DNA from: JAMLIN01 sp041676645
Lineage (GTDB): Bacteria; Pseudomonadota; Gammaproteobacteria; Burkholderiales; Burkholderiaceae_E
NCBI GenBank assembly: GCA_041676645.1
Contig: JBAYRO010000032.1
Coordinates: forward strand, 1 to 34,843
Reading direction: 5' to 3'
DNA length: 34,843 bases
Shown: positions 1 to 7,399 of the stretch, one piece after another
Position numbering within the stretch: the stretch's first letter is position 1
Layout of the letters: each line of letters begins with the position of its first letter
Notes under the pieces: generated by a model
Told to the model about the DNA's origin: nothing
The model's input: only the letters and a program-made list of their open reading frames with translations
Database searches by the model: none
Program-made: the position numbers and the translations under genes

Positions 1-74
1 CCAGATGATGAACATCAACAGAGCTTCGGGAGTTTTGCGTCAAGGGCACTTCGCCAAAAAACCCGCATGAATCC

Positions 75-150
<76 letters not shown>

Positions 151-168
151 GAACGGGGGCAGATTGTA

Positions 169-1626
169 TCAGACCGACCCCGGCGCCCCGCCCTCGCCGG
201 CGACCCCGATCGGGTCGATCGGCAGGCGGTCGGCAATGCCGAACTCGCCCTCGAGCAATGCCGCGGCGGCCAGCACCGCCGCATCGGCATGCGACGGGCC
301 GATGATCTGCAGGCCCACCGGCATTCCCGATCGGGTGAGGCCGCAAGGCAGCGACAGAGCCGGGCATCCGATCAGGGTCACGACGAAGGTGAGGAACATC
401 CAGTCGATGTAGCTGCTGAGTTCCTCGTTGCCGATCCGGGTCGGATAAGGCTGTTCGACCGGGAACGGCGGAACCGCCACGGTCGGGCAGAGCAGCAGGT
501 CGTACCGGTCGAAGAAGGTGGCGACGCGATGGTAGAGCGCGGTGCGTTCGCGTTCGGCCCTGATGATCTCGTCGACGCCCAGTTCCAGCCCCTTTTCGAT
601 ATTCCAGACGATGGAGGGATTGATGCGCTCGCGCTCGGTGGCGAGCAGTTCGCCCCGCAGGCCGGCGAACAGCAGGGCACGCAGGGTCTGGAATGTTTCG
701 ATCGAACCGCTGAAATCGGGACAGGCCTCGTCCACGGCCGTGCCGGCCGCGCCCAGGCGCATGGCAGCGGCGCGGCAGATGTCGGCGACCTCCGGATCCA
801 CGCTCGACAAACCGAGGTTGGGCGTGAAGCCGACCCGGCGCGGCGGCCTGGGGCCCTTCACCGCCGCGGTGAAGGGAACATCCGGAGCCGGCATCACCAG
901 CGGATCGTGCGGATGCGGCACCGCGAGCGCGTCGAGCATCAGTGCAAGATCGGCGACATTGCGCGCCATCGGTCCTTCGGTCCACAGGGGATCGAAGGCC
1001 GGCAGGCCGCTGCCCCGGGGAACGCGCCCCACCGAAGGCCGCATGCCGACGATGCCACAGTAGCTGGCCGGAATCCGCAGGCTGCCGCCGAGATCGCTGC
1101 CCATCGCGAGCCATTGCGTGCCCGATGCCAGCGCCGCGGCGGCGCCGCCCGAGGAACCACCGGCGGTCATGGCCAGGTTCCAGGGATTGCGGGTGGCGCC
1201 GAAGACCGGATTGAAGGTGTTGGAACCGGCGAACTCGGGCACATTGGACTTCGCCATGAAGATCCCGCCGCTCGCCTCGAGGGTCGCGACGGTATGGTCG
1301 CTGGTCGGCGCGACGGCATCGGCGAAGATCGGCGAGCCGAAGGTCGTGCGCTGGCCCTCGACGTCGTTGAAGTCCTTCGCCGCCAGCGGCAGTCCCGCGA
1401 GCCAGCCGGCCGAGGGGTCCTGGGGCGGCGTGCGCGCCATGAAGCGGCGCGCCGTGTCACGGGCCTGCTCGATGAAGCGGATCGGCAGCGCGTTCACCCG
1501 CCCGTCCACTGCCTCGATGCGCGCCGCCGCGGCATCGACGAGCTCCAGCGGCGTGATCTCCCGGCGGCGCAGGCGGGCTACCGCTTCGGTCGCGCTCAGG
1601 CGCACCAGCTCCTCATGTGCAGTCAT
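169..1626 (-). CDS. Amidase-signature (AS) family amidase
   Basis: A 485-residue protein of the amidase-signature family, which hydrolyses carboxylic amides with a Ser-cisSer-Lys triad; GatA and fatty acid amide hydrolase are relatives. From this start the triad reads Lys84 (LAAKD), Ser158 in GGSSGG and the nucleophile Ser182 in GSDLGGSLRIP. The spacing of 24 between the two serines is the family norm. The ATG at 1624-1626 is chosen because GGGGAGA lies just upstream and the family N-terminus (helix, then TPLELVDAAAARI) begins there; the open frame to 1833 is extra. No signal peptide is seen, so it is probably cytoplasmic. It stands alone, divergent from ilvD, with no gatC or gatB nearby, so a role in tRNA amidation is unlikely. 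The substrate cannot be told from sequence. Confidence 0.9.
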   Translation of the reverse strand: MTAHEELVRLSATEAVARLRRREITPLELVDAAAARIEAVDGRVNALPIRFIEQARDTARRFMARTPPQDPSAGWLAGLPLAAKDFNDVEGQRTTFGSPIFADAVAPTSDHTVATLEASGGIFMAKSNVPEFAGSNTFNPVFGATRNPWNLAMTAGGSSGGAAAALASGTQWLAMGSDLGGSLRIPASYCGIVGMRPSVGRVPRGSGLPAFDPLWTEGPMARNVADLALMLDALAVPHPHDPLVMPAPDVPFTAAVKGPRPPRRVGFTPNLGLSSVDPEVADICRAAAMRLGAAGTAVDEACPDFSGSIETFQTLRALLFAGLRGELLATERERINPSIVWNIEKGLELGVDEIIRAERERTALYHRVATFFDRYDLLLCPTVAVPPFPVEQPYPTRIGNEELSSYIDWMFLTFVVTLIGCPALSLPCGLTRSGMPVGLQIIGPSHADAAVLAAAALLEGEFGIADRLPIDPIGVAGEGGAPGSV

Positions 1627-1808
1627 CCGTATCTCCCCTTTCCCGGTCCGGGTGTGCTCGACATGAAATGACACCATTGTCCATGCGAAGCCCATCCGCA
1701 TCGACGAGGGACGGGCAACCCGCCCGCAGGTAGGCGACAATCCCGGTTTTGCCCGGGCCGCGCCCGGTGCCCCGATTCGCTTCCACCGGACTCCACGAGG
1801 ACCACCCC

Positions 1809-3644
1809 ATGCCCGTCTATCGCTCCAGGACATCGACCGCAGGCCGCAACATGGCGGGAGCGCGCGCGCTGTGGCGCGCCACCGGCATGAAGGACGCGGA
1901 CTTCACCAAGCCGATCATCGCGGTGGCGAATTCCTTCACCCAGTTCGTGCCGGGCCATGTCCACCTCAAGGACATGGGCCAGCTGGTGGCCCGCGAGATC
2001 GAAGCCGCCGGCGGCGTCGCCAAGGAGTTCAACACGATCGCGGTGGACGACGGGATCGCGATGGGCCACGACGGCATGCTGTATTCGCTGCCCAGCCGCG
2101 ACATCATCGCCGACTCGGTCGAGTACATGGTCAATGCGCACTGCGCCGACGCGATGGTGTGCATCTCGAACTGCGACAAGATCACCCCGGGCATGCTGAT
2201 GGCGGCGATGCGGCTCAACATTCCGGTGGTGTTCGTCACCGGCGGCCCGATGGAGGCCGGCAAGACCCGGCTGGCCGAGCACAAGGTGGACCTGATCGAT
2301 GCGATGGTGATGGCGGCCGACTCGACGGTCAGCGACGCAACCCTCGCCGAGGTGGAACGCTCCGCCTGCCCCACCTGCGGCTCCTGCTCGGGCATGTTCA
2401 CCGCCAATTCGATGAACTGCCTGGCCGAGGCGCTGGGTTTGGCGCTGCCGGGCAACGGCACGGTGGTGGCCACCCATGCCGACCGTCGCGCGCTGTTCGA
2501 GGATGCCGGCCGACTGGTGGTCGAGCTGGCGCGGCGCTACTACGAGGGCAACGAGGAATCCGTGCTGCCGCGCTCGGTGGGCATCAAGGCCTTCGAGAAC
2601 GCGATGACGCTGGACATCGCCATGGGCGGCTCGACCAACACCATCCTGCACCTGCTGGCGATCGCGCAGGAAGCCGGCATCGACTTCACCATGAAGGACA
2701 TCGACCGCCTCTCGCGCACGGTGCCGCAGCTGTGCAAGGTCGCGCCCAACACCCCGCAGTACCACGTCGAGGATGTGCATCGCGCCGGCGGCATCATGGC
2801 CATCCTGGGCGAGCTCGACCGGGCCGGCCGCCTGCACACCGATGTCCCCACGATCCATGCGCCGACGATGAAGGAAGCGCTGGCGCAGTGGGACATCATG
2901 CGCGAGCCTTCCGCCGAGGTGCAGACCTTCTACCGGGCCGGCCCGGCGGGCATTCCCACCCAGGAAGCGTTCAGCCAGGCCACCCGCTGGCCCTCGCTCG
3001 ACACCGACCGCAGCAAGGGCTGCATCCGCTCGATCGAGCACGCCTTCTCGCAGGAGGGCGGGCTCGCCGTGCTGGTAGGCAACATCGCGCCCGACGGCTG
3101 CGTGGTCAAGACCGCCGGCGTCGACGACGAGCTGCTGGTGTTCGACGGCCCGGCCCATGTCACGGAGTCGCAGGACGAAGCGGTCGAGCACATCCTCAAG
3201 GACCGGGTGAAGGCCGGCGACATCGTGGTGGTGCGCTACGAAGGCCCGCGCGGCGGCCCGGGCATGCAGGAGATGCTCTACCCGACCTCGTACATCAAGG
3301 CCAAGGGCCTGGGCAAGGCTTGCGCGCTGCTCACCGACGGACGCTTCTCGGGCGGCACCTCGGGCCTGTCGATCGGGCATGTCTCGCCGGAAGCCGCGGC
3401 CGGCGGCACGATCGGCCTGGTACGCGACGGCGACCGGATCCGGATCGACATCCCGAACCGACGCATCGACGTCCTGCTGTCGGACGAAGAGCTGGCGAAG
3501 CGTCGCACCGAGCGGGATGCGCAGGGCTGGAAGCCGGCGCAGCCGCGAAAGCGCAAGGTTTCCGCCGCCCTGAAGGCTTACGCGATGCTGGCGACATCGG
3601 CCGACAAGGGAGCGGTGCGCGATCTCGCGAAGCTCGGGGACTGA
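1809..3644 (+). CDS. ilvD: Dihydroxy-acid dehydratase
   Basis: A 611-residue IlvD (E. coli protein about 616). It dehydrates 2,3-dihydroxy-isovalerate and 2,3-dihydroxy-3-methylvalerate to the 2-oxo acids in valine and isoleucine synthesis, in the cytoplasm, using an Fe-S cluster and Mg2+. Visible motifs are VDDGIAMGHDGM (Asp81 region, Mg), SNCDKITPGM (Cys122, and Lys124, expected to be carbamylated) and CPTCGSCSGMFTAN (Cys187/190/193). The first possible cluster position is Gly49 in FVPGH rather than the Cys of PCN-type enzymes; this is the E. coli-like pattern associated with an oxygen-sensitive [4Fe-4S] form. The start is the ATG at 1809 with GAGG about 9 bases upstream; an in-frame ATG at 1749 would add an atypical tail. 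The 182-base divergent gap to the amidase shows no promoter I can defend. Confidence 0.96.
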   Translation: MPVYRSRTSTAGRNMAGARALWRATGMKDADFTKPIIAVANSFTQFVPGHVHLKDMGQLVAREIEAAGGVAKEFNTIAVDDGIAMGHDGMLYSLPSRDIIADSVEYMVNAHCADAMVCISNCDKITPGMLMAAMRLNIPVVFVTGGPMEAGKTRLAEHKVDLIDAMVMAADSTVSDATLAEVERSACPTCGSCSGMFTANSMNCLAEALGLALPGNGTVVATHADRRALFEDAGRLVVELARRYYEGNEESVLPRSVGIKAFENAMTLDIAMGGSTNTILHLLAIAQEAGIDFTMKDIDRLSRTVPQLCKVAPNTPQYHVEDVHRAGGIMAILGELDRAGRLHTDVPTIHAPTMKEALAQWDIMREPSAEVQTFYRAGPAGIPTQEAFSQATRWPSLDTDRSKGCIRSIEHAFSQEGGLAVLVGNIAPDGCVVKTAGVDDELLVFDGPAHVTESQDEAVEHILKDRVKAGDIVVVRYEGPRGGPGMQEMLYPTSYIKAKGLGKACALLTDGRFSGGTSGLSIGHVSPEAAAGGTIGLVRDGDRIRIDIPNRRIDVLLSDEELAKRRTERDAQGWKPAQPRKRKVSAALKAYAMLATSADKGAVRDLAKLGD

Positions 3645-3649
3645 TGTTC

Positions 3650-3670
3650 TTGTGTATTCTCGCCACACAA
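3650..3670. promoter_or_regulatory. Short inverted repeat between ilvD and the ABM gene
   Basis: TTGTGT (3650-3655) and ACACAA (3665-3670) are perfect 6-bp arms around nine bases, in the 48-base gap after the ilvD stop. A TATTCT hexamer (3655-3660) inside it could be a -10 box, but no good -35 sits 17 bases upstream. It could be an operator or a weak hairpin; there is no T-run, so it is not a normal terminator. Confidence 0.3.
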
Positions 3671-3692
3671 TCTACTCACGAGGAGAAAGACG

Positions 3693-3983
3693 ATGACATT
3701 GAGCGTAGTAGCGACGATCAAGGTGAAGGACGGCCAGCAGGCCGGCTTCGAGGCGGCGGCGAGCAAGCTCGCGGCGGCGGTGCAGGCGAACGAGCCCGGC
3801 TGCCTGCTGTACACCCTGAACAAGGGCGATGATCCGCTCACCTATGTTTTCCTCGAGCGCTACAAGGACGAGGAGGCCGTGAAGGCCCACCGGGCGTCCG
3901 AGCATTTCCGCTCGCTCGGGCGCGAGATGGGCGCATTCATGGACGGGCCGCCGGCGGTCCTGCGGATGACCGAACTGGCCTGA
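3693..3983 (+). CDS. ABM-family (antibiotic biosynthesis monooxygenase-like) small protein, putative quinol monooxygenase
   Basis: A 96-residue protein with the dimeric ferredoxin-like ABM fold: an opening beta strand (VVATIKVKDGQQAGFEAAASKLAAAV), then PGCLLYTLNKGDDPLTYVFLERYKDEEAVKAH and a closing FMDGPPAVLRM strand. Relatives such as YgiN act as cofactor-free quinol oxygenases, but many members have no known role. The ATG at 3693 has GAGGAGA about 7 bases upstream. It follows ilvD by 48 bases on the same strand and may be co-transcribed, though the inverted repeat at 3650-3670 lies between them. Its stop is only 13 bases from the end of the convergent RES toxin gene. Confidence 0.85.
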   Translation: MTLSVVATIKVKDGQQAGFEAAASKLAAAVQANEPGCLLYTLNKGDDPLTYVFLERYKDEEAVKAHRASEHFRSLGREMGAFMDGPPAVLRMTELA

Positions 3984-3996
3984 GGACGCCCCGGGC

Positions 3997-4707
3997 TCAG
4001 AAGCCCGAGGCGTCGAGCTCGAGCCAGGTAACCCCGGGCCGCTTCTCGACGAAGATCCGCCCGCGCTCGAGCCGGTACGCCAGCTGGCAGTCCAGCCGTG
4101 GACTGGACAGCACGCCGGCATTGAACACCGCGACGTTCTCGCCGCCCGGCCTGCGCACCGACTGGATGAGCAGGCCCGGGTGCCCCTCGCGATGGATGCG
4201 CGCACCCACCGCCTGGGTGAACGAGTAGTCGCTCGGATGCAGCAGCCGCGGATGACCGGCGCTCGCTCGCCGGAAGTCCAGCAAGGCGGCGGTACACGAC
4301 ACCGAGTACACCTTGCGCTCGGCGATGACCGATTCGGTCTCGAAACCCGCATCGGAGAGCAGTCCGCGATACCAGTGGTACGCGGATTCATGGACGGTGG
4401 TCTCGACGGTGTCCGATCCGTACCAGACCCCGTGCGAGCCATCCGAGAAGCGGCTCGCCTGCCAGTGCCGGAACGGCCAGGCGATGGCATTGAACCAGTC
4501 GGCGTCCTCGAAGGGCCGGTCGATGAGCGGGCTTGCGGAGCGATACGTCGGCGGTTTCACCTCGGCTTCCACCGCCTGCGCAAGCAGCCAGTCGTCGGGA
4601 TCGTCGGCAAGGTCGTCGAAGAGATCCTGCGAGCGCCCCAGCGAGACGATGTTCCTCGCGACGTCCCGGTGGAAGTCCACCAGCGAGAGTTCGGCGAAGA
4701 GCTTCAC
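3997..4707 (-). CDS. RES-domain toxin of an Xre/RES toxin-antitoxin pair
   Basis: A 236-residue RES-domain protein. Characterised RES toxins consume NAD+ and arrest growth when free of their antitoxin. The RES core follows an N-terminal extension of about 50 residues: Arg56 in TYRSAS, then GVWYGSDTVETTVHESAYHW (Glu107 is the likely conserved acid), and a C-terminal part with PGLLIQSVR and ENVAVFNAGVL. The start is a GTG (4707-4705), one base after the antitoxin TGA, so translation is probably coupled. There is no ribosome site of its own beyond the end of the antitoxin gene. Gene order (antitoxin first, toxin second) and spacing are those of known Xre/RES pairs. Confidence 0.88.
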   Translation of the reverse strand: MKLFAELSLVDFHRDVARNIVSLGRSQDLFDDLADDPDDWLLAQAVEAEVKPPTYRSASPLIDRPFEDADWFNAIAWPFRHWQASRFSDGSHGVWYGSDTVETTVHESAYHWYRGLLSDAGFETESVIAERKVYSVSCTAALLDFRRASAGHPRLLHPSDYSFTQAVGARIHREGHPGLLIQSVRRPGGENVAVFNAGVLSSPRLDCQLAYRLERGRIFVEKRPGVTWLELDASGF

Positions 4708-4708
4708 T

Positions 4709-5104
4709 TCAATTGCCGCGGGCCCGGTCGAGGTAGGCGCGCACCATCAGTACCCCGGCGAAGCCCCATTCCCTGATGACCTCGACCGGCGTGAGATTGT
4801 CGAAGGCCTTGTTCCGGGTGGTCATCCAGCGATAGGCGAGTTCGCGGTTGCGGGGAAACAGCAGGCGCAGGCTCTTGTGGATGCCCAGCAGGTGGCCCAC
4901 CCTCTCGTACTGGTCACGGCTGGTGCCGATCGGTTCGCCCCTGCGATAGCGCGCCAGGGCGGCCCGGTTGCTGGAGGCGATGCCCAGCAGCGCGGCCTGG
5001 TCCTCGGTGCCGAGCTGCCAGTGCTCGAACAATGTCATCACCATCCGGGCCAGGGCGCCGCGATCTTCGGCGGCGCTTCTTTCGCGCTCGAGTGCAGCGG
5101 ACAT
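4709..5104 (-). CDS. Xre/MbcA/ParS-type antitoxin (DUF2384)
   Basis: A 131-residue antitoxin partner of the RES toxin. The N-terminal half contains a helix-turn-helix-like segment (LGTEDQAALLGIASSNRAALARYRRGEPI). The C-terminal half is the MbcA/ParS/Xre toxin-binding domain (RELAYRWMTTRNKAFDNLTPVEVIREWG). Proteins of this type neutralise RES toxins and repress their own operon. The ATG at 5104 has AAGGAG seven bases upstream. The promoter upstream carries an inverted repeat expected to be its operator. The pair sits between two plus-strand genes, in a place where related genomes may lack it; that last point is inference. Confidence 0.88.
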   Translation of the reverse strand: MSAALERERSAAEDRGALARMVMTLFEHWQLGTEDQAALLGIASSNRAALARYRRGEPIGTSRDQYERVGHLLGIHKSLRLLFPRNRELAYRWMTTRNKAFDNLTPVEVIREWGFAGVLMVRAYLDRARGN

Positions 5105-5139
5105 GATGGACTCCTTGTCGGGAGCTGATCCTTGGCGAT

Positions 5140-5170
5140 AGTATAGAGTATCGTTTCGAACGAAACAATA
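5140..5170 (-). promoter_or_regulatory. Promoter and candidate autoregulatory operator of the toxin-antitoxin operon
   Basis: On the minus strand, TTGTTT (5168-5163) and TATACT (5145-5140) are separated by exactly 17 bases, making a good sigma-70 promoter for the antitoxin. An inverted repeat with 10-base arms and one mismatch (5149-5158 and 5161-5170; inner core GTTTCG-AA-CGAAAC, 5153-5166) covers the -35 and spacer. This is the expected arrangement for repression by the antitoxin. The same site lies only 26 bases before the plus-strand dehydratase start, so it may affect that gene too. Confidence 0.7.
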
Positions 5171-5195
5171 AACGCTTCATTTAAAACAGAGCCTC

Positions 5196-6914
5196 ATGAC
5201 ACAGGACAGCCCCATCTTCTGGAAACGGTCGCGCGTCGAACTGCGCGCCGCCGGCTTCGATCCGGACCGCGCCGCCAAGGCCCGCGCACTGGTCACGATC
5301 GCCGCCGCCTGGACCAATGCCCATCGCTGCAACAACCGGGTCCGCGAGCTCGCCGACCTGCTGACGACCCTCATCGGGGAACGCGGCGGGCAGGGCCTGG
5401 TGGTCGGCGCGCCGGCGGTCTCCGACGCGCTCACCCAGGGCACGCCCACCGCCGGCTACAGCCTGGTCTCGCGCGACACGGTGGCCGACTGCTTCGAGAT
5501 CGGCCACTACGCGCACCACGGCGACGCGATGCTGGTGATCTCCGGCTGCGACAAGACCGGCGCGGCCGCCCTGATGCCGCTGGCGCGCACCAACGCCTTC
5601 GGCCTGGTGCTCTATCCGGGCACCGCTTCGCCCGGCAGCGTCTCGGTGCAGCCCTGGGCCGCCAAGGGCACCAACCTGACGATCCTCGACTATGCCGAGG
5701 CGCGCGCCGCGCACGAAGCCGGCCGCATCCCCACCGAGGCCTTCCACGAGGTCGAGCGCAGCGTGATGCCCGGCAGCGGCACCTGCGGCGCGATGTTCAC
5801 CGCCAACACGATGAGCACGATCGCCGAGGCGATCGGCATGATGCTGCCGCGCGGCGCATCGCATGCGGCCGACTACCGGGCGGGCAGCGCGCTGCACGAG
5901 GACCTGCGCGCCCAGGCGCACGCCAGCGTCGATGCCCTGTTCCACCTGATCGAGGCCGGCATCCGGCCGCGCGACATCATGAGCGAGCGCGCCTTCGAGA
6001 ACGCGATCGCCACCGCCTACGCGATGGGCGGCTCGACCAACATGTACCTGCACCTGCTCGCGATCGCGCGCGAAGCCCAGGTGCCGATCACGATCGAGCG
6101 GATCCAGGCGGTCGGCGAGCGGATCCCGCTCATCGCGAACCTGCAGCCGCACGGCCCGTACGCGATGGCGGCCCTGCATGCGGTGGGGGGCGTGCCGGTG
6201 GTGATGAAGGAACTGCTGGCGAACGGCCTGCTGCATGGCGACGTGATGACCGTCACCGGCAGGACGCTGGCCGAGAACCTCGCCGACGTTCCCACCGTCG
6301 GGGAACTCGGCAGCCAGGACGTGGTGTTCCCGGTGGCGCGCCCGATCGCGGCGCACAACAGGCACATCAGCGTGCTCAAGGGCAACATCGCCCCCGAGAG
6401 CTGCGTGCTCAAGCTCTCGGGCAAGACGCTCGACAAGGGCGTATTCCGCGGCACCGCCCGCGTGTTCGATTCCGAGGCCGACACCATGGCCGCGATCCGC
6501 GCCGGCGAGATCGTGCCCGGCACCGTCGTGGTGGTGCGCAACGTCGGGCCGGTGGGCGGTCCGGGCATGCCCGAGATGGTGATGCTCACGATCCAGCTGC
6601 AGGGCCGCGGACTGGGCGCGGACGTCGCGCTGATCACCGACGGGCGCTTCTCGGGCGTATCGCACGGCATCCTGATCGGGCACATCTCGCCGGAGGCTGC
6701 CCGCGGCGGCCCCATCGCGGCGGTGCGCGATGGCGACACCATCGTCATCGATCCCGGCAAGCGGACGCTGAACCTGGATCTGCCGGACGAGGAAATCGCC
6801 CGGCGCATGGCGCAATGGCAGGCGCCCGAAAGAGCCGATCCGATCCGCCCGGGCTCGGTGCACGACAAGTACGTGCGACTGGTCTCGTCGGCGCACCATG
6901 GCTGCGTGCTCTGA
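5196..6914 (+). CDS. IlvD/Edd-family dehydratase (sugar-acid dehydratase-like paralog)
   Basis: A 572-residue second member of the IlvD/Edd family. Cys45 (HRCNN), Cys118 (ISGCDKT, with Lys120) and Cys197 (GSGTCGAMFTANTM) supply the three-cysteine pattern of [2Fe-2S] enzymes such as D-xylonate and L-arabinonate dehydratases. ilvD at 1809 has glycine at the first position instead. The length also fits the sugar-acid branch better than true IlvD. It would remove water from an aldonic or other 2,3-dihydroxy acid, but no sugar dehydrogenase, aldolase or transporter is nearby to name the substrate. The ATG at 5196 has no clear ribosome site. The stop is followed 21 bases later by the glutaredoxin-like gene on the same strand, probably one operon. 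Confidence 0.88.
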   Translation: MTQDSPIFWKRSRVELRAAGFDPDRAAKARALVTIAAAWTNAHRCNNRVRELADLLTTLIGERGGQGLVVGAPAVSDALTQGTPTAGYSLVSRDTVADCFEIGHYAHHGDAMLVISGCDKTGAAALMPLARTNAFGLVLYPGTASPGSVSVQPWAAKGTNLTILDYAEARAAHEAGRIPTEAFHEVERSVMPGSGTCGAMFTANTMSTIAEAIGMMLPRGASHAADYRAGSALHEDLRAQAHASVDALFHLIEAGIRPRDIMSERAFENAIATAYAMGGSTNMYLHLLAIAREAQVPITIERIQAVGERIPLIANLQPHGPYAMAALHAVGGVPVVMKELLANGLLHGDVMTVTGRTLAENLADVPTVGELGSQDVVFPVARPIAAHNRHISVLKGNIAPESCVLKLSGKTLDKGVFRGTARVFDSEADTMAAIRAGEIVPGTVVVVRNVGPVGGPGMPEMVMLTIQLQGRGLGADVALITDGRFSGVSHGILIGHISPEAARGGPIAAVRDGDTIVIDPGKRTLNLDLPDEEIARRMAQWQAPERADPIRPGSVHDKYVRLVSSAHHGCVL

Positions 6915-6935
6915 AGTGAGCCAGGAGCAACCACG

Positions 6936-7325
6936 ATGAACCGTCCCGTCCTCGATGAAGCCAGCATCCATCCGGCGATCCGCGAACGGATCGCCACGCA
7001 CCACGCCGATATCGTCGGCGAGGTGCAGCAGGCGATCGCCACCGACGACGTGGTGGTCGTCGGGATGGTGGCGAACCCGTTCCCGCGGCGTGCGCGCCGG
7101 GCGCTGGACGCCGCCGGCGTGCCGCATCGCTATCTCGAGTACGGCGGCTATCTCGGCAACTGGCGCCGGCGCAATGCGCTGAAGATGTGGACGGGCTGGC
7201 CGACCTTCCCGATGGTGTTCGTCAGGGGCATGCTCGTGGGCGGCGCCCAGGAGCTGGAGCGGCTGATCGCCAGCGGCGAACTGCAGCGCATGCTCGCAGC
7301 TCGCACCGGTAACGCGCGGCGGTAA
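6936..7325 (+). CDS. Cysteine-free glutaredoxin-fold protein
   Basis: A 129-residue protein with the outline of a monothiol glutaredoxin: strand VVVVGMVANPF (about 39-49), a basic helix RRARRALDAAG, GVPHRYLEYG, the cis-proline loop WPTFPMVFVRG (Pro92) and the Gly102-Gly103 pair before GAQELERLI, which in glutaredoxins contacts glutathione. The active-site cysteine position reads NPFP (47-50), and the whole protein has no cysteine, so thiol redox activity is not possible. It may bind a ligand or partner instead. AGGAG lies 8 bases before the ATG. Its stop codon lies in the left arm of the 24-bp inverted repeat. It probably shares an operon with the upstream dehydratase. Confidence 0.8.
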   Translation: MNRPVLDEASIHPAIRERIATHHADIVGEVQQAIATDDVVVVGMVANPFPRRARRALDAAGVPHRYLEYGGYLGNWRRRNALKMWTGWPTFPMVFVRGMLVGGAQELERLIASGELQRMLAARTGNARR

Positions 7326-7371
7326 TGGGGTCAGACACCATTTCGATGAAATGGTGTCTGACCCCATTACC
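7321..7371. repeat. Perfect 24-bp inverted repeat, REP-like, between convergent genes
   Basis: Positions 7321-7344 and 7348-7371 are perfect reverse complements around the three-base loop GAT. The arms contain the motif TGGGGTCAGACACCATTTC. Similar TGGGGTCAGAC hairpins are, to my knowledge, common dispersed repeats in betaproteobacterial genomes. It includes the last codons and TAA of the glutaredoxin-like gene and lies just beyond the ispH stop. It may therefore serve as a two-way transcription barrier, although there is no T-run. Confidence 0.85.
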
Positions 7372-7389
7372 GCCTGACCCCATTACCGC
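7358..7389. repeat. Tandem 16-bp direct repeat attached to the inverted repeat
   Basis: CTGACCCCATTACCGC occurs at 7358-7373 and again immediately at 7374-7389, so the right arm of the hairpin is partly duplicated in tandem. This looks like slippage or a partial second repeat unit. Confidence 0.8.
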
Positions 7390-7399
7390 CGTTACCGCA

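Noticed and set aside
1627..1808. ilvD leader peptide or attenuator
   Set aside because: No Leu/Val/Ile-rich short reading frame followed by alternative stems and a T-run could be identified.
1623..3668. Long minus-strand frame opposite ilvD (and a similar one at 5181-7367 opposite the second dehydratase)
   Set aside because: Both are mirror frames of well-supported genes, with His/Arg/Asp-rich composition and no family motifs.
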